Of a stretch of DNA of 64,000 bases, positions 8,515-17,210 are shown in pieces (positions within the stretch are counted from its first letter, which is position 1; each line of letters opens with the position of its first letter). Under the pieces are notes generated by a model. It was not told the origin of the DNA, did not search any database, and saw only the letters and a list, made by a program, of their open reading frames with translations. A program made the position numbers and the translations under genes. Origin of the DNA: Cedecea neteri NBRC 105707 = ATCC 33855 (GTDB lineage Bacteria; Pseudomonadota; Gammaproteobacteria; Enterobacterales; Enterobacteriaceae); contig NZ_BCTL01000004.1 in the NCBI RefSeq assembly GCF_001571265.1, positions 1 through 64,000 of the forward strand, given 5' to 3'.

Positions 8515-9045
8515 ATGGCTAACGCCGATAGTAACACATTCACGCACGCGGAAATGATGAAGGATCAAACGATTATTGCTGAGGACATCGCAGCCTTATT
8601 AAAAATGCCGCTGGGCGCAAAGGACGACTTATTTCATGTGCTGCATATTTGCCGCGGCTGGATGGATGAATTAGCCGAAAGACATAGCCATGCGGAATAT
8701 ATCGCGCTGGTGGGGCGTTTGCTGGCGGGGTTTAACGTACTGAGAGTGGTCTTAACGCATCCGCTGCCGCAACACTTGATTGAGCAGTTAACGGTGGAAG
8801 AGGGGCAAGCGGCGGCACCCTGCACCGTGTCGGAGGCCGATTCCGATGTGCTCTGCGAATATTGCTGTGCCGTAACCCAGGTGCTGCTGGGTCAGCAGCT
8901 GGGGCAGGCTCAACAGGTGCAGATGACGGATCTTCTCAGTCAGCTGTTCAGCCTGCTGGAAGAGAATTTAACCGCGCCGCGCTTCGTGCGCACGAAGAAA
9001 GGGCTGGCGTGGACTAACGGCGAACTGGTGCAGGGTCTGCACTAA
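8515..9045 (+). CDS. Conserved-looking hypothetical cytoplasmic protein
   Basis: The 176-residue product begins MANADSNTFTHAEMM and has no signal peptide or membrane span. It is predicted mostly helical, with cysteines clustered at LCEYCCAVTQ and one at HICRGW. ATG 8515 is preceded by AGGAG at good spacing. Base composition returns to the GC-rich chromosomal average, unlike the AT-rich region upstream. The gene converges on the 132-residue membrane-anchored protein, with a palindromic hairpin between them. I do not recognise the family. Confidence 0.7.
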   Translation: MANADSNTFTHAEMMKDQTIIAEDIAALLKMPLGAKDDLFHVLHICRGWMDELAERHSHAEYIALVGRLLAGFNVLRVVLTHPLPQHLIEQLTVEEGQAAAPCTVSEADSDVLCEYCCAVTQVLLGQQLGQAQQVQMTDLLSQLFSLLEENLTAPRFVRTKKGLAWTNGELVQGLH

Positions 9046-9058
9046 ATAAACTGCGTCA

Positions 9059-9090
9059 CGCCTTCGCTGTGACAAAGCACGGCGAAGGCG
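9059..9090. repeat. Palindromic hairpin repeat CGCCTTCGC, copy 1
   Basis: CGCCTTCGCTGTG (9059-9071) pairs with CACGGCGAAGGCG (9078-9090), with one G-T pair and a 6-base loop, followed by GGCAGGG. A near-identical unit lies at 15973-16007. Both copies sit between the 3' ends of convergent genes, so they may act as bidirectional terminators or be a REP-like element. Confidence 0.7.
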
Positions 9091-9107
9091 GGCAGGGAAA
9101 GTCAGTT

Positions 9108-9506
9108 TTAGTGTGGCTGTATCTTGAAGCTAACCTGCGTCGCATCGTCAGATATCGACAGCACTTTCCCGCTGTAGGTGGCAGAAATAAGGTTTTTATC
9201 ATCCACCTGAATATTGGTAATGGTGCCATAGCCGACTATGAGCGGTGTCACAGTACTTAACTGGCGGGCAATATCGCTGTCGTCGCCACTTAATTGAGTG
9301 CTCAGGTAGTAGCGCCAGGCGACAGGGACGGTTGCACCGCCGCTGTTTTGTTCCGTCATATAAAGCCAGGTGTTGTGGCTGACCTGATATGTCCGTTTCA
9401 GGGGATAGATCGGGTTTGAGGGGCTGAAGTTCATCCAGACATAGCCAATCACAACCATCAGCAGAACGAGCGTTAAAAGCCGGTAGAGCCATTTAATCGC
9501 CAGCAT
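9108..9506 (-). CDS. Membrane-anchored hypothetical protein
   Basis: The 132-residue product starts MLAIKWLYRLLTLVLLMVVI, an uncleaved-looking N-terminal membrane anchor (about residues 7-26). A periplasmic-looking domain of about 105 residues follows (NPIYPLKRTYQVSHNTWLYM, then TVTPLIVGYGTITNIQVDDK). No catalytic motif was seen. It converges on the 176-residue orphan gene and lies behind the MscS-type channel gene on the same strand, 110 bases away. Function unknown. Confidence 0.7.
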   Translation of the reverse strand: MLAIKWLYRLLTLVLLMVVIGYVWMNFSPSNPIYPLKRTYQVSHNTWLYMTEQNSGGATVPVAWRYYLSTQLSGDDSDIARQLSTVTPLIVGYGTITNIQVDDKNLISATYSGKVLSISDDATQVSFKIQPH

Positions 9507-9616
9507 GTATTTATATCCTTATAAATCCACAATCCATGTGGATGTTAAGGACTAAGACATCAGTATTCAACGCGGCGGCAGTAAAGTGTTAAGCCGCCCC
9601 GAAAACCCGGCTCAAC

Positions 9617-12043
9617 CTAAGACGAAAACTCATCGTCATCGTCCAAAGCTTTCGCCCGCTGCTTCATAAAAACAACTTCCTGCGGGCTGGACAGATTTAC
9701 CTCATTTTTGCGCAGCAGCTTGAGGATATTAAACAGCAGTTCGCTTTTGCTGGAGCCGACCATCCGCGGGCTGGCGACGTAGCCGGTTACGCTCAGGATA
9801 ATGCCTTCTGGCCCCAGTTGGCTGAAGCGCACATACGGCGCAGGCGTCGGGAGGATCACCTCATAGTCCTGGTAGGCGCTGAGCAGCAAATCGCGCACCA
9901 GCTCCGGGTCAATATTGGTCGGGAAGGTCAGGGCGATGGTGACCACCCCCTGCGCGTTGCCCATGGTAGCGTTACGCACGTTCTGGGAAATCAGCTGCGA
10001 GTTGGGGACGATCATCGTCGAGCGGTCGCTGAGCTGGATCTCCGTGGCGCGCACGTTGATCCGCCGCACATCGCCCTCAATGCCGCCGATGCCGATCATA
10101 TCGCCGACCTTGACCGGGCGTTCGGTCAGCAGGATCAGGCCGGAGATAAAGTTCTTCACAATCTCCTGCAGGCCAAAGCCGATCCCCACCGACAGGGCGC
10201 TGACAATCCAGGCCAGATTGTTCCACTGAATGCCCAGCGCGGCCAGGGTGATGAGGATCAGCAGCACGTAGCCGACGTTGGTAAACAGCGTAATCAGCGA
10301 GGCGCGAATGCCGATATCGGTAATGGTTTTGGGCAGCAGCTCCTGGCTGAGCCAGCGCTGGGTTACGCGCAGAATGTACAGGCCAATCACCAGGCAAAGC
10401 ACGGCGTTCAGTAAATTGCCTGGCACGATGTGCAGCTGCTTCAGCCCGTCGCCGCTTAAAATCGCCACCAGCTTGCTGATCAACAGGCTCGGCGTGGTGG
10501 TGCCGAAGGTACCGTTAAACAGCGCGATGATGGTCATGAGTATCAGCGCGCATTTGGTGAAGGCGGTAAATACCACCGCCAGCTGCTCAAGGTGCCGGTC
10601 TTTAAACCGCAGCGACTTTTTCATCGCCTGGCCGGTGGTGGTGTGTGGTGAAAACACGGCGGCGAAAAAGTCGGTGGCGAAGGTCACCAGATAAAAAAAC
10701 GCCACCAGCACCATGCCGAACCAGATGACCTGGTAAGTCAGGTAGCGGGCGAAAGCGATGTAGCCGACCAGCAGCGAAGCCAGAATCGCCAGCGAGGCGA
10801 GCATGACCAGCAGGCAGACTAAAGCGTCGAGCCGGGAGCGCTTCTCGGCGGGTTCGCCATTTCTTTCCAGCCGCCGGTGGGCGTGCTGGACGCGCAGCAT
10901 CATGGCAAGCAGCACGCTGGCCATAACGGCAGAAATCAGCCCGTTGGCGCGGATCGTGGTGCCGAGGCTGGCGCCAATCGTATTATTAATCAGGTCGAGG
11001 CAGCCAATGAGCAGGCCGAGAATCGCCAGCAGCGGCGGGAAGTAACGCACGCTTTCCGCCACGCTGTCATCGAGCTGCACCAGCCGCCATGAAGGGCGGT
11101 TCAGGGAAAGAAACGCCCGGCCAGCGCCATAAATCAATGAGCAGAACACGGCCAACTGCACAAAGCCGTCGACAAAATCGCTCACCTGAGGAGAGAACTC
11201 CGCCACCCGCGAAAAGGCACTTTTTACAAGGGAAAGTGCCAGCACAATGGTAAACATGGTCACTAACGTGCTGGCCAGCGTATTGAAGCTGCGGCGCAGG
11301 CGGCCATCCGGCAACCAGGTGATGTTGATCCAGACCAGCAGGCGCTCAACCAGATAGCAGCCGGAAAACGCAATCGCGGCTGCGGCCACGAACAGCCAGA
11401 AGGTGCCCCAGAACCACTCGGGTTCCCAGGCCGCCTGCCAGGTTTCCAGCAGCCGATCGCCAAAGGCATTGAAGCGCTGGATATCCACGGCCTGTGTGTC
11501 GGCTTCCTGCAGCCAGAAGGTGGCGCTCAACATGCTCCCGCTGTTTGACGCCAACTGGGATTTAAAATAGGTGCGGCGGAGATCGTTAATCTGTATACCC
11601 AGCGCGCGGATATTGGTTTGCAGGCTTTGCGAGGTACTGATGGCCTCATCAATCTGCTTTTTGTCACTGTTCAGCGCGTTGCGCTGCTGGGACACGCTGG
11701 CGGTTTCATTTCCCGCCCCTGATTCCGGGGCTGGCCCCAACACCTGCAGCTGAGCCTGAACTTTCTCATGCATCGGCTGCAGCAGGGCGGCCAGGTTATC
11801 CACCTCCACGCCTAGCTTTTGCGTGGTGTCGAACAGCTTGATCAGCCGGCTGTCGGCATTGGTCTGGGAAACCTGCTGCTTAATGTTGTCTATTTGCGTC
11901 TTATATTGCTTTAACTGCCCGGCAATCTCTTTCAGGCTGGGTTCCTGGCCTTCGGTTTGCGCGGCAAGGGGGCTTGCAGCGTTCAGAAACAGGCCGAGAA
12001 ATAACAGGCAGGTCAGGAGGAAAGTATGCAAAGTTTTGCTCAT
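9617..12043 (-). CDS. DUF3772-containing MscS-family mechanosensitive channel
   Basis: A large inner-membrane channel expected to open under membrane tension and release solutes on hypo-osmotic shock. From ATG 12043 it is 808 residues; the frame can be extended to a TTG at 12079, but the ATG gives a clean signal peptide (MSKTLHTFLL to about residue 29). A periplasmic coiled-coil-rich DUF3772-like region follows (about 35-200), then many membrane spans. The C-terminal MscS core contains the pore-helix segment ALSVGIGFGLQEIVKNFISG and the beta-domain start LTERPVKVGDMIGIGGIEG. It is not one of the standard E. coli channels (MscS, MscK, MscM, YbiO, YbdG, YnaI). The channel role comes from the family. 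Confidence 0.88.
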   Translation of the reverse strand: MSKTLHTFLLTCLLFLGLFLNAASPLAAQTEGQEPSLKEIAGQLKQYKTQIDNIKQQVSQTNADSRLIKLFDTTQKLGVEVDNLAALLQPMHEKVQAQLQVLGPAPESGAGNETASVSQQRNALNSDKKQIDEAISTSQSLQTNIRALGIQINDLRRTYFKSQLASNSGSMLSATFWLQEADTQAVDIQRFNAFGDRLLETWQAAWEPEWFWGTFWLFVAAAAIAFSGCYLVERLLVWINITWLPDGRLRRSFNTLASTLVTMFTIVLALSLVKSAFSRVAEFSPQVSDFVDGFVQLAVFCSLIYGAGRAFLSLNRPSWRLVQLDDSVAESVRYFPPLLAILGLLIGCLDLINNTIGASLGTTIRANGLISAVMASVLLAMMLRVQHAHRRLERNGEPAEKRSRLDALVCLLVMLASLAILASLLVGYIAFARYLTYQVIWFGMVLVAFFYLVTFATDFFAAVFSPHTTTGQAMKKSLRFKDRHLEQLAVVFTAFTKCALILMTIIALFNGTFGTTTPSLLISKLVAILSGDGLKQLHIVPGNLLNAVLCLVIGLYILRVTQRWLSQELLPKTITDIGIRASLITLFTNVGYVLLILITLAALGIQWNNLAWIVSALSVGIGFGLQEIVKNFISGLILLTERPVKVGDMIGIGGIEGDVRRINVRATEIQLSDRSTMIVPNSQLISQNVRNATMGNAQGVVTIALTFPTNIDPELVRDLLLSAYQDYEVILPTPAPYVRFSQLGPEGIILSVTGYVASPRMVGSSKSELLFNILKLLRKNEVNLSSPQEVVFMKQRAKALDDDDEFSS

Positions 12044-12236
12044 GGGATGGCGCTCAATGTCCCTATTAATATCTCCCAAGTATGGTCAGGCGGCGATCGG
12101 ATTGCCATTTTTTATCTTCGGCGGGCCAGAGGGGTTACTTATCCTGCTAGTCTGAAAGATCTGCTCGCCAGGATCTGGTCATACTCTTGTCAGATTCGGC
12201 TGCTTTAATCGTCGCAACGGAAAAAATGGACATAAT

Positions 12237-13214
12237 ATGATGAAAAAACATGTGTTGTTGACGATGATGCTGGCGGTAATAAGCACTTCTGCTCTGGCAA
12301 AATCCACCTTAACGCTGTACACCAGCCAGCCAAACGAAGACGCGCAGACCACCGTCAGCGCATTCGAAAAAGCGAACCCGGACATTGAAGTGAAATGGAT
12401 CCGCGACGGCACCAGCAAGCTGACCGCCCGTTTGCAGGCGGAGATGGCGGCCGGGGGCGCAGTGCCGGACGTGCTGCTGATTGCCGACAGCGTGACGATG
12501 GAATCCCTCAAGCAGCAGAACCTGCTGGCGGCCTACAAATCGCCGGAAGCCGCGCGCTTCGATGCCCAACTGTATGACAAAGACGGCTATTACTACGGCA
12601 CCAAGTTGATCACCACCGGCATTGCGTACCACAGCAAAGCCCCGGTTAAGCCCACCTCGTGGCTCGATTTGCTCAAACCCGAGCTGAAAAACATGACCAC
12701 GCTGCCAAGCCCGCTGTATTCCGGCGCGGCGCAGATCCATCAGGCTGCAGTTATGGGTGCCCCGACGCTGGGCTGGCAATACTACGAAAAGCTTAAGGCC
12801 AACGGGGCGATGCCGCAGAGCGGCAATGGCGCGGTGATGAACGCCATTGCCTCCGGCAGCAAAGCCTACGGCGTACTGGTCGATTACATGGCGATCCGTG
12901 AAAAAGCCAAAGGCGCGCCGATTGAATTTGCCTTCCCGACCGAAGGCGTAAGCATTGTCACCGAGCCGGTGGCGATGATGAAGGGCGCTAAAAATCCCGA
13001 AGCGGCGAAAGCGTTTATCGACTTCGTACTCTCTAAGGTCGGGCAGGAGCTGGTGCTGAAACAGGGCTATCTGCCTGCCGATGCGAGCCTGCCGGTGCCG
13101 CAGGGCTTCCCGCCGCGCGACAGCATCAAAATCATGCCGTTTGATGCCGCCAAAGCGCTCGCGGACACCGAAGCGAACAAAAAGCGGTTTGCCGACCTGT
13201 TCGGTAGCCGCTGA
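12237..13214 (+). CDS. ABC transporter substrate-binding protein (Fbp/Afu-type)
   Basis: Periplasmic binding protein, 325 residues, with a signal peptide (MMKKHVLLTMMLAVISTSALA). The mature part begins KSTLTLYTSQPNEDAQTTV, typical of the family that binds ferric iron (FbpA/SfuA) or phosphorylated sugars (AfuA) and related ligands. PDVLLIADSVTMESL and FAFPTEGVSIVTEPVA fit that fold. The tyrosine pair that would show direct Fe(III) binding cannot be judged by eye, so the substrate is open. The permease gene starts 3 bases after its stop and the ATPase follows: one operon. A PhnS-type 2-aminoethylphosphonate receptor looked less similar. Confidence 0.85.
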   Translation: MMKKHVLLTMMLAVISTSALAKSTLTLYTSQPNEDAQTTVSAFEKANPDIEVKWIRDGTSKLTARLQAEMAAGGAVPDVLLIADSVTMESLKQQNLLAAYKSPEAARFDAQLYDKDGYYYGTKLITTGIAYHSKAPVKPTSWLDLLKPELKNMTTLPSPLYSGAAQIHQAAVMGAPTLGWQYYEKLKANGAMPQSGNGAVMNAIASGSKAYGVLVDYMAIREKAKGAPIEFAFPTEGVSIVTEPVAMMKGAKNPEAAKAFIDFVLSKVGQELVLKQGYLPADASLPVPQGFPPRDSIKIMPFDAAKALADTEANKKRFADLFGSR

Positions 13215-13217
13215 TTG

Positions 13218-14930
13218 ATGTTCAGCCCGGCATTGTCCCGCCCCGACGACGGCAGCCTGATGAAAGGGCTGCTGCGTCTGCTTATTGTCGTCATTGCGCT
13301 ATTAAGCCTGCTCCCCAGCCTGCAACTGCTGATCTCCGCGCTGGTGGACTGGCGGCTGGGCAGCAGCAGCAGCCTGGGGCGCGTGCTCAGCAATCCGAAC
13401 ACCTGGGTCGCACTATGGAACAGCCTGTACACCAGCGGACTGGGGGCGCTGCTGTCCCTCCTGCTGGGTAGCCTGTTTGCCTTTTGCCTTGGGCTGATGA
13501 ACATCCGTGGCCGCCAGGCCTGGGCGTTTCTCTTTATGCTGCCGATGATGATCCCGCCGCAGGTCACGGCCCTGAGCTGGCTGCAGCTATTCGGCCCCGG
13601 CAGCGTTTTGCTCAACAGCCTGGGTCTGGCGCCAGGGTTTGGCAGTAGCAACCCGCTTTATTCCGCCGAGGGAATAGCGTTCCTGCTGGGCATCCAGCAT
13701 GCGCCGCTGGTGTTTCTCACCCTGCGCACGCAGCTGCAAAGCCTGCCGCAGGAACAGATTGAGGCGGCGAGGCTGAACGGCGCTTCTCTTGGGCGAGTTT
13801 TCATCGACATTATTCTGCCGCTGTGCCGACCGGCGCTGTGGGCCGGAGCGGCGCTGGCCTTTGTCTCCGCCCTCGGCAACTTCGGCATCCCGGCAATGCT
13901 CGGCATCCCCATATCCTATTTCGTGCTGCCGGTTTACATCTACCAGACGCTCTCCAGCTTTGGTCCGTCGATGCTGAACGAGGTGGCCTCGCTCTCGGTG
14001 CTGATGGGTGTGCTGGCCGTCGCCATTGTCACGCTGCAGGGAATTATGCAGCGGCGTTACGCTCTGCCGCTGATCGGCATGGCAGGGCGAGCGGCAAGTT
14101 TTGCAGCAGGCAAAGGGCGGCTGGCGGTGGAGATCCTGCTGGCAATCGTGCTGTTCGGGATGCTGGTGGCTCCGCTGCTGGCGCTGATTTCTACCTCGCT
14201 GGTGCCAACCCTGGGCGTGCCGCTCAACGGTGATACGCTGACCTTTGCCGCCTGGCGCGCCATTTTTGATGAACAAAGTGCCACCTGGCGGGCGCTGACC
14301 AACAGTATGCTGCTGTCAGTCGGGGCCGCCGCGCTGCTGATGACGCTGAGCCTGCCGCTGGCCTGGCTGCTGGTGCGCCGCCCCAGTCGGCCGCTGCGCT
14401 GGCTGCACAGCCTGATTGATATTCCCTACACGTTGCCCGGCGTGGTGCTGGCCATCGCCTGCATTCTGCTGTTTGCGCGCCCGCTGCCGCTGCTAAACGT
14501 CAGCCTCAGCGGCACGCTGACGATTATCTTCTTCGCCTATCTGGCCCGGTTTCTTACCGTCTGCCTGAAGCCGGTTCACACCAGCATGCTGCAGCTGGAT
14601 CCGGCGATGGAGGAGGCCGCAAGCCTGGCGGGAGCCGACGCCTCCCAACGGTTACGCCACATCGTCCTGCCGCTGCTGGCCCCGGCGGCTTTTGCCGGTG
14701 CGCTGCTGGTGTTTCTCACGGCGGTGAACGAGCTGACTGTTTCCGCGCTGCTCTGGAGCGCCGGGAAAGAAACCCTCGGCGTGGTGATTTTTAACCTCGA
14801 CGAAAGCGGCGACAAAGTCATGGCCTCGGCGATTTCCGTGCTGGTGGTGGGCCTGGTTGCCGTGGTGATGCTGTTACTCGGCGCGCTGGGCCGTTATTTA
14901 CCGAAAGGAGTCATTCCATGGCAGAGCTAA
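13218..14930 (+). CDS. ABC transporter permease, fused two-domain FbpB type
   Basis: The 570-residue inner-membrane permease contains two copies of the binding-protein-dependent permease domain, each with about six spans and an EAA loop: QEQIEAARLNGASLGRVF in the first half and MEEAASLAGADASQRLRH in the second. One polypeptide thus supplies both halves of the channel, as in FbpB/SfuB/AfuB. The ATG at 13218 is preferred to the TTG at 13215. It overlaps the ATPase gene by 13 bases. Confidence 0.9.
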   Translation: MFSPALSRPDDGSLMKGLLRLLIVVIALLSLLPSLQLLISALVDWRLGSSSSLGRVLSNPNTWVALWNSLYTSGLGALLSLLLGSLFAFCLGLMNIRGRQAWAFLFMLPMMIPPQVTALSWLQLFGPGSVLLNSLGLAPGFGSSNPLYSAEGIAFLLGIQHAPLVFLTLRTQLQSLPQEQIEAARLNGASLGRVFIDIILPLCRPALWAGAALAFVSALGNFGIPAMLGIPISYFVLPVYIYQTLSSFGPSMLNEVASLSVLMGVLAVAIVTLQGIMQRRYALPLIGMAGRAASFAAGKGRLAVEILLAIVLFGMLVAPLLALISTSLVPTLGVPLNGDTLTFAAWRAIFDEQSATWRALTNSMLLSVGAAALLMTLSLPLAWLLVRRPSRPLRWLHSLIDIPYTLPGVVLAIACILLFARPLPLLNVSLSGTLTIIFFAYLARFLTVCLKPVHTSMLQLDPAMEEAASLAGADASQRLRHIVLPLLAPAAFAGALLVFLTAVNELTVSALLWSAGKETLGVVIFNLDESGDKVMASAISVLVVGLVAVVMLLLGALGRYLPKGVIPWQS

Positions 14931-15946
14931 GGCTGGATAAGCTCAGTAAAGTTTTTGGCGAGCAGGCCGTGGTGAAGGATCTCAGTCTGACGATCCCTTC
15001 AGGAGCGTTTACCGCCTTGCTGGGGCCGAGCGGCTGCGGCAAAACCACCACGCTGCGGATTGTGGCCGGGCTGGAGTCCTTGAGCGGCGGTCGCCTGTGG
15101 CTGGGCGATAAGCTGCTGGCCGACAGCGGCACCCACGTTCCGCCGGAACAGCGTGATATGGGCATGGTGTTTCAGTCCTACGCCCTGTGGCCGCATATGA
15201 CCGTGGGTGAAAACGTCGGCTACCCGCTGAAGTTGCGTAAGATTAACGGCGCCGAGCGTCAGAAGCGGGTGATGGAGGCGTTGGAAGTCGTGGAGCTTGG
15301 GGCCTATGTCGGGCGCTCGCCCCAGGAGCTTAGCGGCGGGCAGCGGCAGCGGGTAGCGCTGGCGCGCTGTCTGGTCTCGGAGCCGCGAGTGGTTCTGCTC
15401 GATGAGCCGCTGGCGAACCTTGACCGCCATCTTCGCGCCACGATGGAGCAGACTTTCCGCGAATTTCATCGCCGCACGGGGGCGACTTTTGTCTACGTCA
15501 CGCACGATCAGGCCGAGGCGATGGCGCTGGCCAGCCATATTGCCGTGATGCACGAGGGCGAGCTGATGCAGTGGGGCTCGCCGCAGCAGCTTTATCAGCA
15601 GCCACAGAATAGCTGGGTGGCTGGGTTTATCGGCCAGGGCAGCGTGCTGTCCCTCGCCGTATCGCCGGGCGCGCAGAACCTGGATCTCGCAGCCTTGCAT
15701 GGCGGCCTGGATCAACCGGGGCGCGATAAAACCGTGCCGGTGCTGATTCGCCCGGAGCATGTTCAGGTCGTGGATAGCGGGTTGAGTGCCAGCGTCGAAA
15801 GCTGTATTTATCAGGGAGAGCGGTATCTGCTGGAACTACGGCTGCAGGACGGCCAGGCGGTGAGCGCGTTTCATTCTGCGCCGCTGGCGGTGAGGCAAAG
15901 CGTGAATGTGCAGCTGTTACGGGGCTGGCGGCTGGATGCGGCTTGA
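14918..15946 (+). CDS. ABC transporter ATPase, FbpC/AfuC type
   Basis: The 342-residue ATPase drives the importer encoded by the two preceding genes. It has Walker [10 protein letters not shown] (36-44), Q-loop MVFQSYALWPHM, signature LSGGQRQRVALAR, Walker B VVLLDEPLANLD and switch VTHDQAEA, then a C-terminal TOBE-like regulatory domain (LIRPEHVQVVDSG). ATG 14918 lies inside the end of the permease gene behind an AAAGGAG ribosome site. The transported substrate cannot be decided from this subunit. Confidence 0.9.
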   Translation: MAELRLDKLSKVFGEQAVVKDLSLTIPSGAFTALLGPSGCGKTTTLRIVAGLESLSGGRLWLGDKLLADSGTHVPPEQRDMGMVFQSYALWPHMTVGENVGYPLKLRKINGAERQKRVMEALEVVELGAYVGRSPQELSGGQRQRVALARCLVSEPRVVLLDEPLANLDRHLRATMEQTFREFHRRTGATFVYVTHDQAEAMALASHIAVMHEGELMQWGSPQQLYQQPQNSWVAGFIGQGSVLSLAVSPGAQNLDLAALHGGLDQPGRDKTVPVLIRPEHVQVVDSGLSASVESCIYQGERYLLELRLQDGQAVSAFHSAPLAVRQSVNVQLLRGWRLDAA

Positions 15947-15972
15947 GTGAGTCACGCTGTTGGCAGGAATAT

Positions 15973-16007
15973 CCCGCCTTCGCCGTAACAAAAACGGCGA
16001 AGGCGGG
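15973..16007. repeat. Palindromic hairpin repeat CGCCTTCGC, copy 2
   Basis: A perfect 14-bp stem, CCCGCCTTCGCCGT (15973-15986) with ACGGCGAAGGCGGG (15994-16007), around a 7-base loop and followed by GCAGGG. It is closely related to 9059-9090. It lies exactly between the convergent stops of the ATPase gene (15946) and roxA (16016), which suits a two-way terminator or a REP-like element. Confidence 0.75.
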
Positions 16008-16015
16008 GCAGGGCT

Positions 16016-17137
16016 TTAGTCTTCGAAGAACCAGTAACCGCTGTTCACCAGCGCGGCCAACGTGGCCAGGAAGGAAGGATCTTCCAGCGCGTCACCAAAC
16101 TTCTCTGCGTCCAGCTTGATATGGCTGGCCAGCGCTTCTACCGCCGGGCGGTGCGGGCTGTCGAGCTTCTCGCCGTTCACGTACACCTCACCGGCCACGC
16201 GCAGCACGCGCAGGCCACCCAGGCGTACCAGCGTGTCGCCCTGTTGCAGCGCGTCGTAAATCTCATCCGGCTGATAAGGTGGTTCCGGCGGCGCAACGTC
16301 CAGCTCGTGGCGGGACTGGGTAATAAACTCGCCAAACCAGCTATGGAAGGTCTCCGGCTGGTTAACGATGTCCAGCATCATCTCGCGCAGCTTGTCGATT
16401 TCCTGCGGCAGAATATCCGCCGGGTGCTGGCGCTCAGGCACGTCCGGGTCGGTATAACGTAACCCGCCCAGCTCACGTTGCAGCACGTAGTCGGCAAAGC
16501 CGCTGATAAGCTCGCGGCCGCTTGGCGCGCGGAATCCCACGGAGTAGTTCAGCGCGTTTTCCAGCGAGTAGCCTTCGTGCGGGAAGCCTGGCGGAATATA
16601 CAGAATGTCGCCCGGCTCCATCTCTTCGTCGATGATGGCGTCGAACGGCTCAACCTGGAGCAGGTCCGGGTGTGGGCAATGCTGCTTCATGGCAACTTTT
16701 TCGCCCACGCGCCAGCGGCGGCGGCCCACGCCCTGAATAATAAACACGTCGTACTGGTCAAGGTGCGGGCCAACGCCGCCGCCTGGCACTGAGAAGGAGA
16801 TCATCAGGTCGTCAATGCGCCAGTCGGGCAGGGCGCGGAAGGGGCGCATCAGGGCGCTGGAAGGTTCATGCCAGTTGTTCACGGCCTGCACCAGCAGTGA
16901 CCAGTTATTTTCGCCGAGGTGATCGTAGCTCTGGAACGGGCCGTGGCTGACCTGCCATTTACCGCCCTGATGGCTGACGAGGCGGCTGTCCACCTCGTTT
17001 TCCATGGCAAGACCGGCAAGCTCATCCGGTGAAATAGGGTCGATGAAGTTTTTAAAGCCGCGCTTCAGCACCACGGGGCGTTTTTGCCAGTAGCGTGCAA
17101 TAAAGTCGGGCCAGTTTAAATCCAGGTGATAATCCAT
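16016..17137 (-). CDS. roxA: Ribosomal protein uL16 arginine 3-hydroxylase RoxA (YcfD)
   Basis: Cytoplasmic 2-oxoglutarate/Fe(II)-dependent JmjC oxygenase that hydroxylates an arginine of ribosomal protein uL16. The 373-residue product keeps the iron ligands His125 and Asp127 (PHLDQYDVF) and His187 (PPGFPHEGY), the numbering known for the E. coli enzyme. The rest matches the family through the C-terminal winged-helix region. It sits next to phoQ, as in E. coli. Full length. Confidence 0.97.
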   Translation of the reverse strand: MDYHLDLNWPDFIARYWQKRPVVLKRGFKNFIDPISPDELAGLAMENEVDSRLVSHQGGKWQVSHGPFQSYDHLGENNWSLLVQAVNNWHEPSSALMRPFRALPDWRIDDLMISFSVPGGGVGPHLDQYDVFIIQGVGRRRWRVGEKVAMKQHCPHPDLLQVEPFDAIIDEEMEPGDILYIPPGFPHEGYSLENALNYSVGFRAPSGRELISGFADYVLQRELGGLRYTDPDVPERQHPADILPQEIDKLREMMLDIVNQPETFHSWFGEFITQSRHELDVAPPEPPYQPDEIYDALQQGDTLVRLGGLRVLRVAGEVYVNGEKLDSPHRPAVEALASHIKLDAEKFGDALEDPSFLATLAALVNSGYWFFED

Positions 17138-17210
17138 ATTATTGTCTTCCTGCAGATGGAGGAGCCTGACACGGATTATAACGGATGGCGAGCCGGGTTA
17201 CGGGACTATT

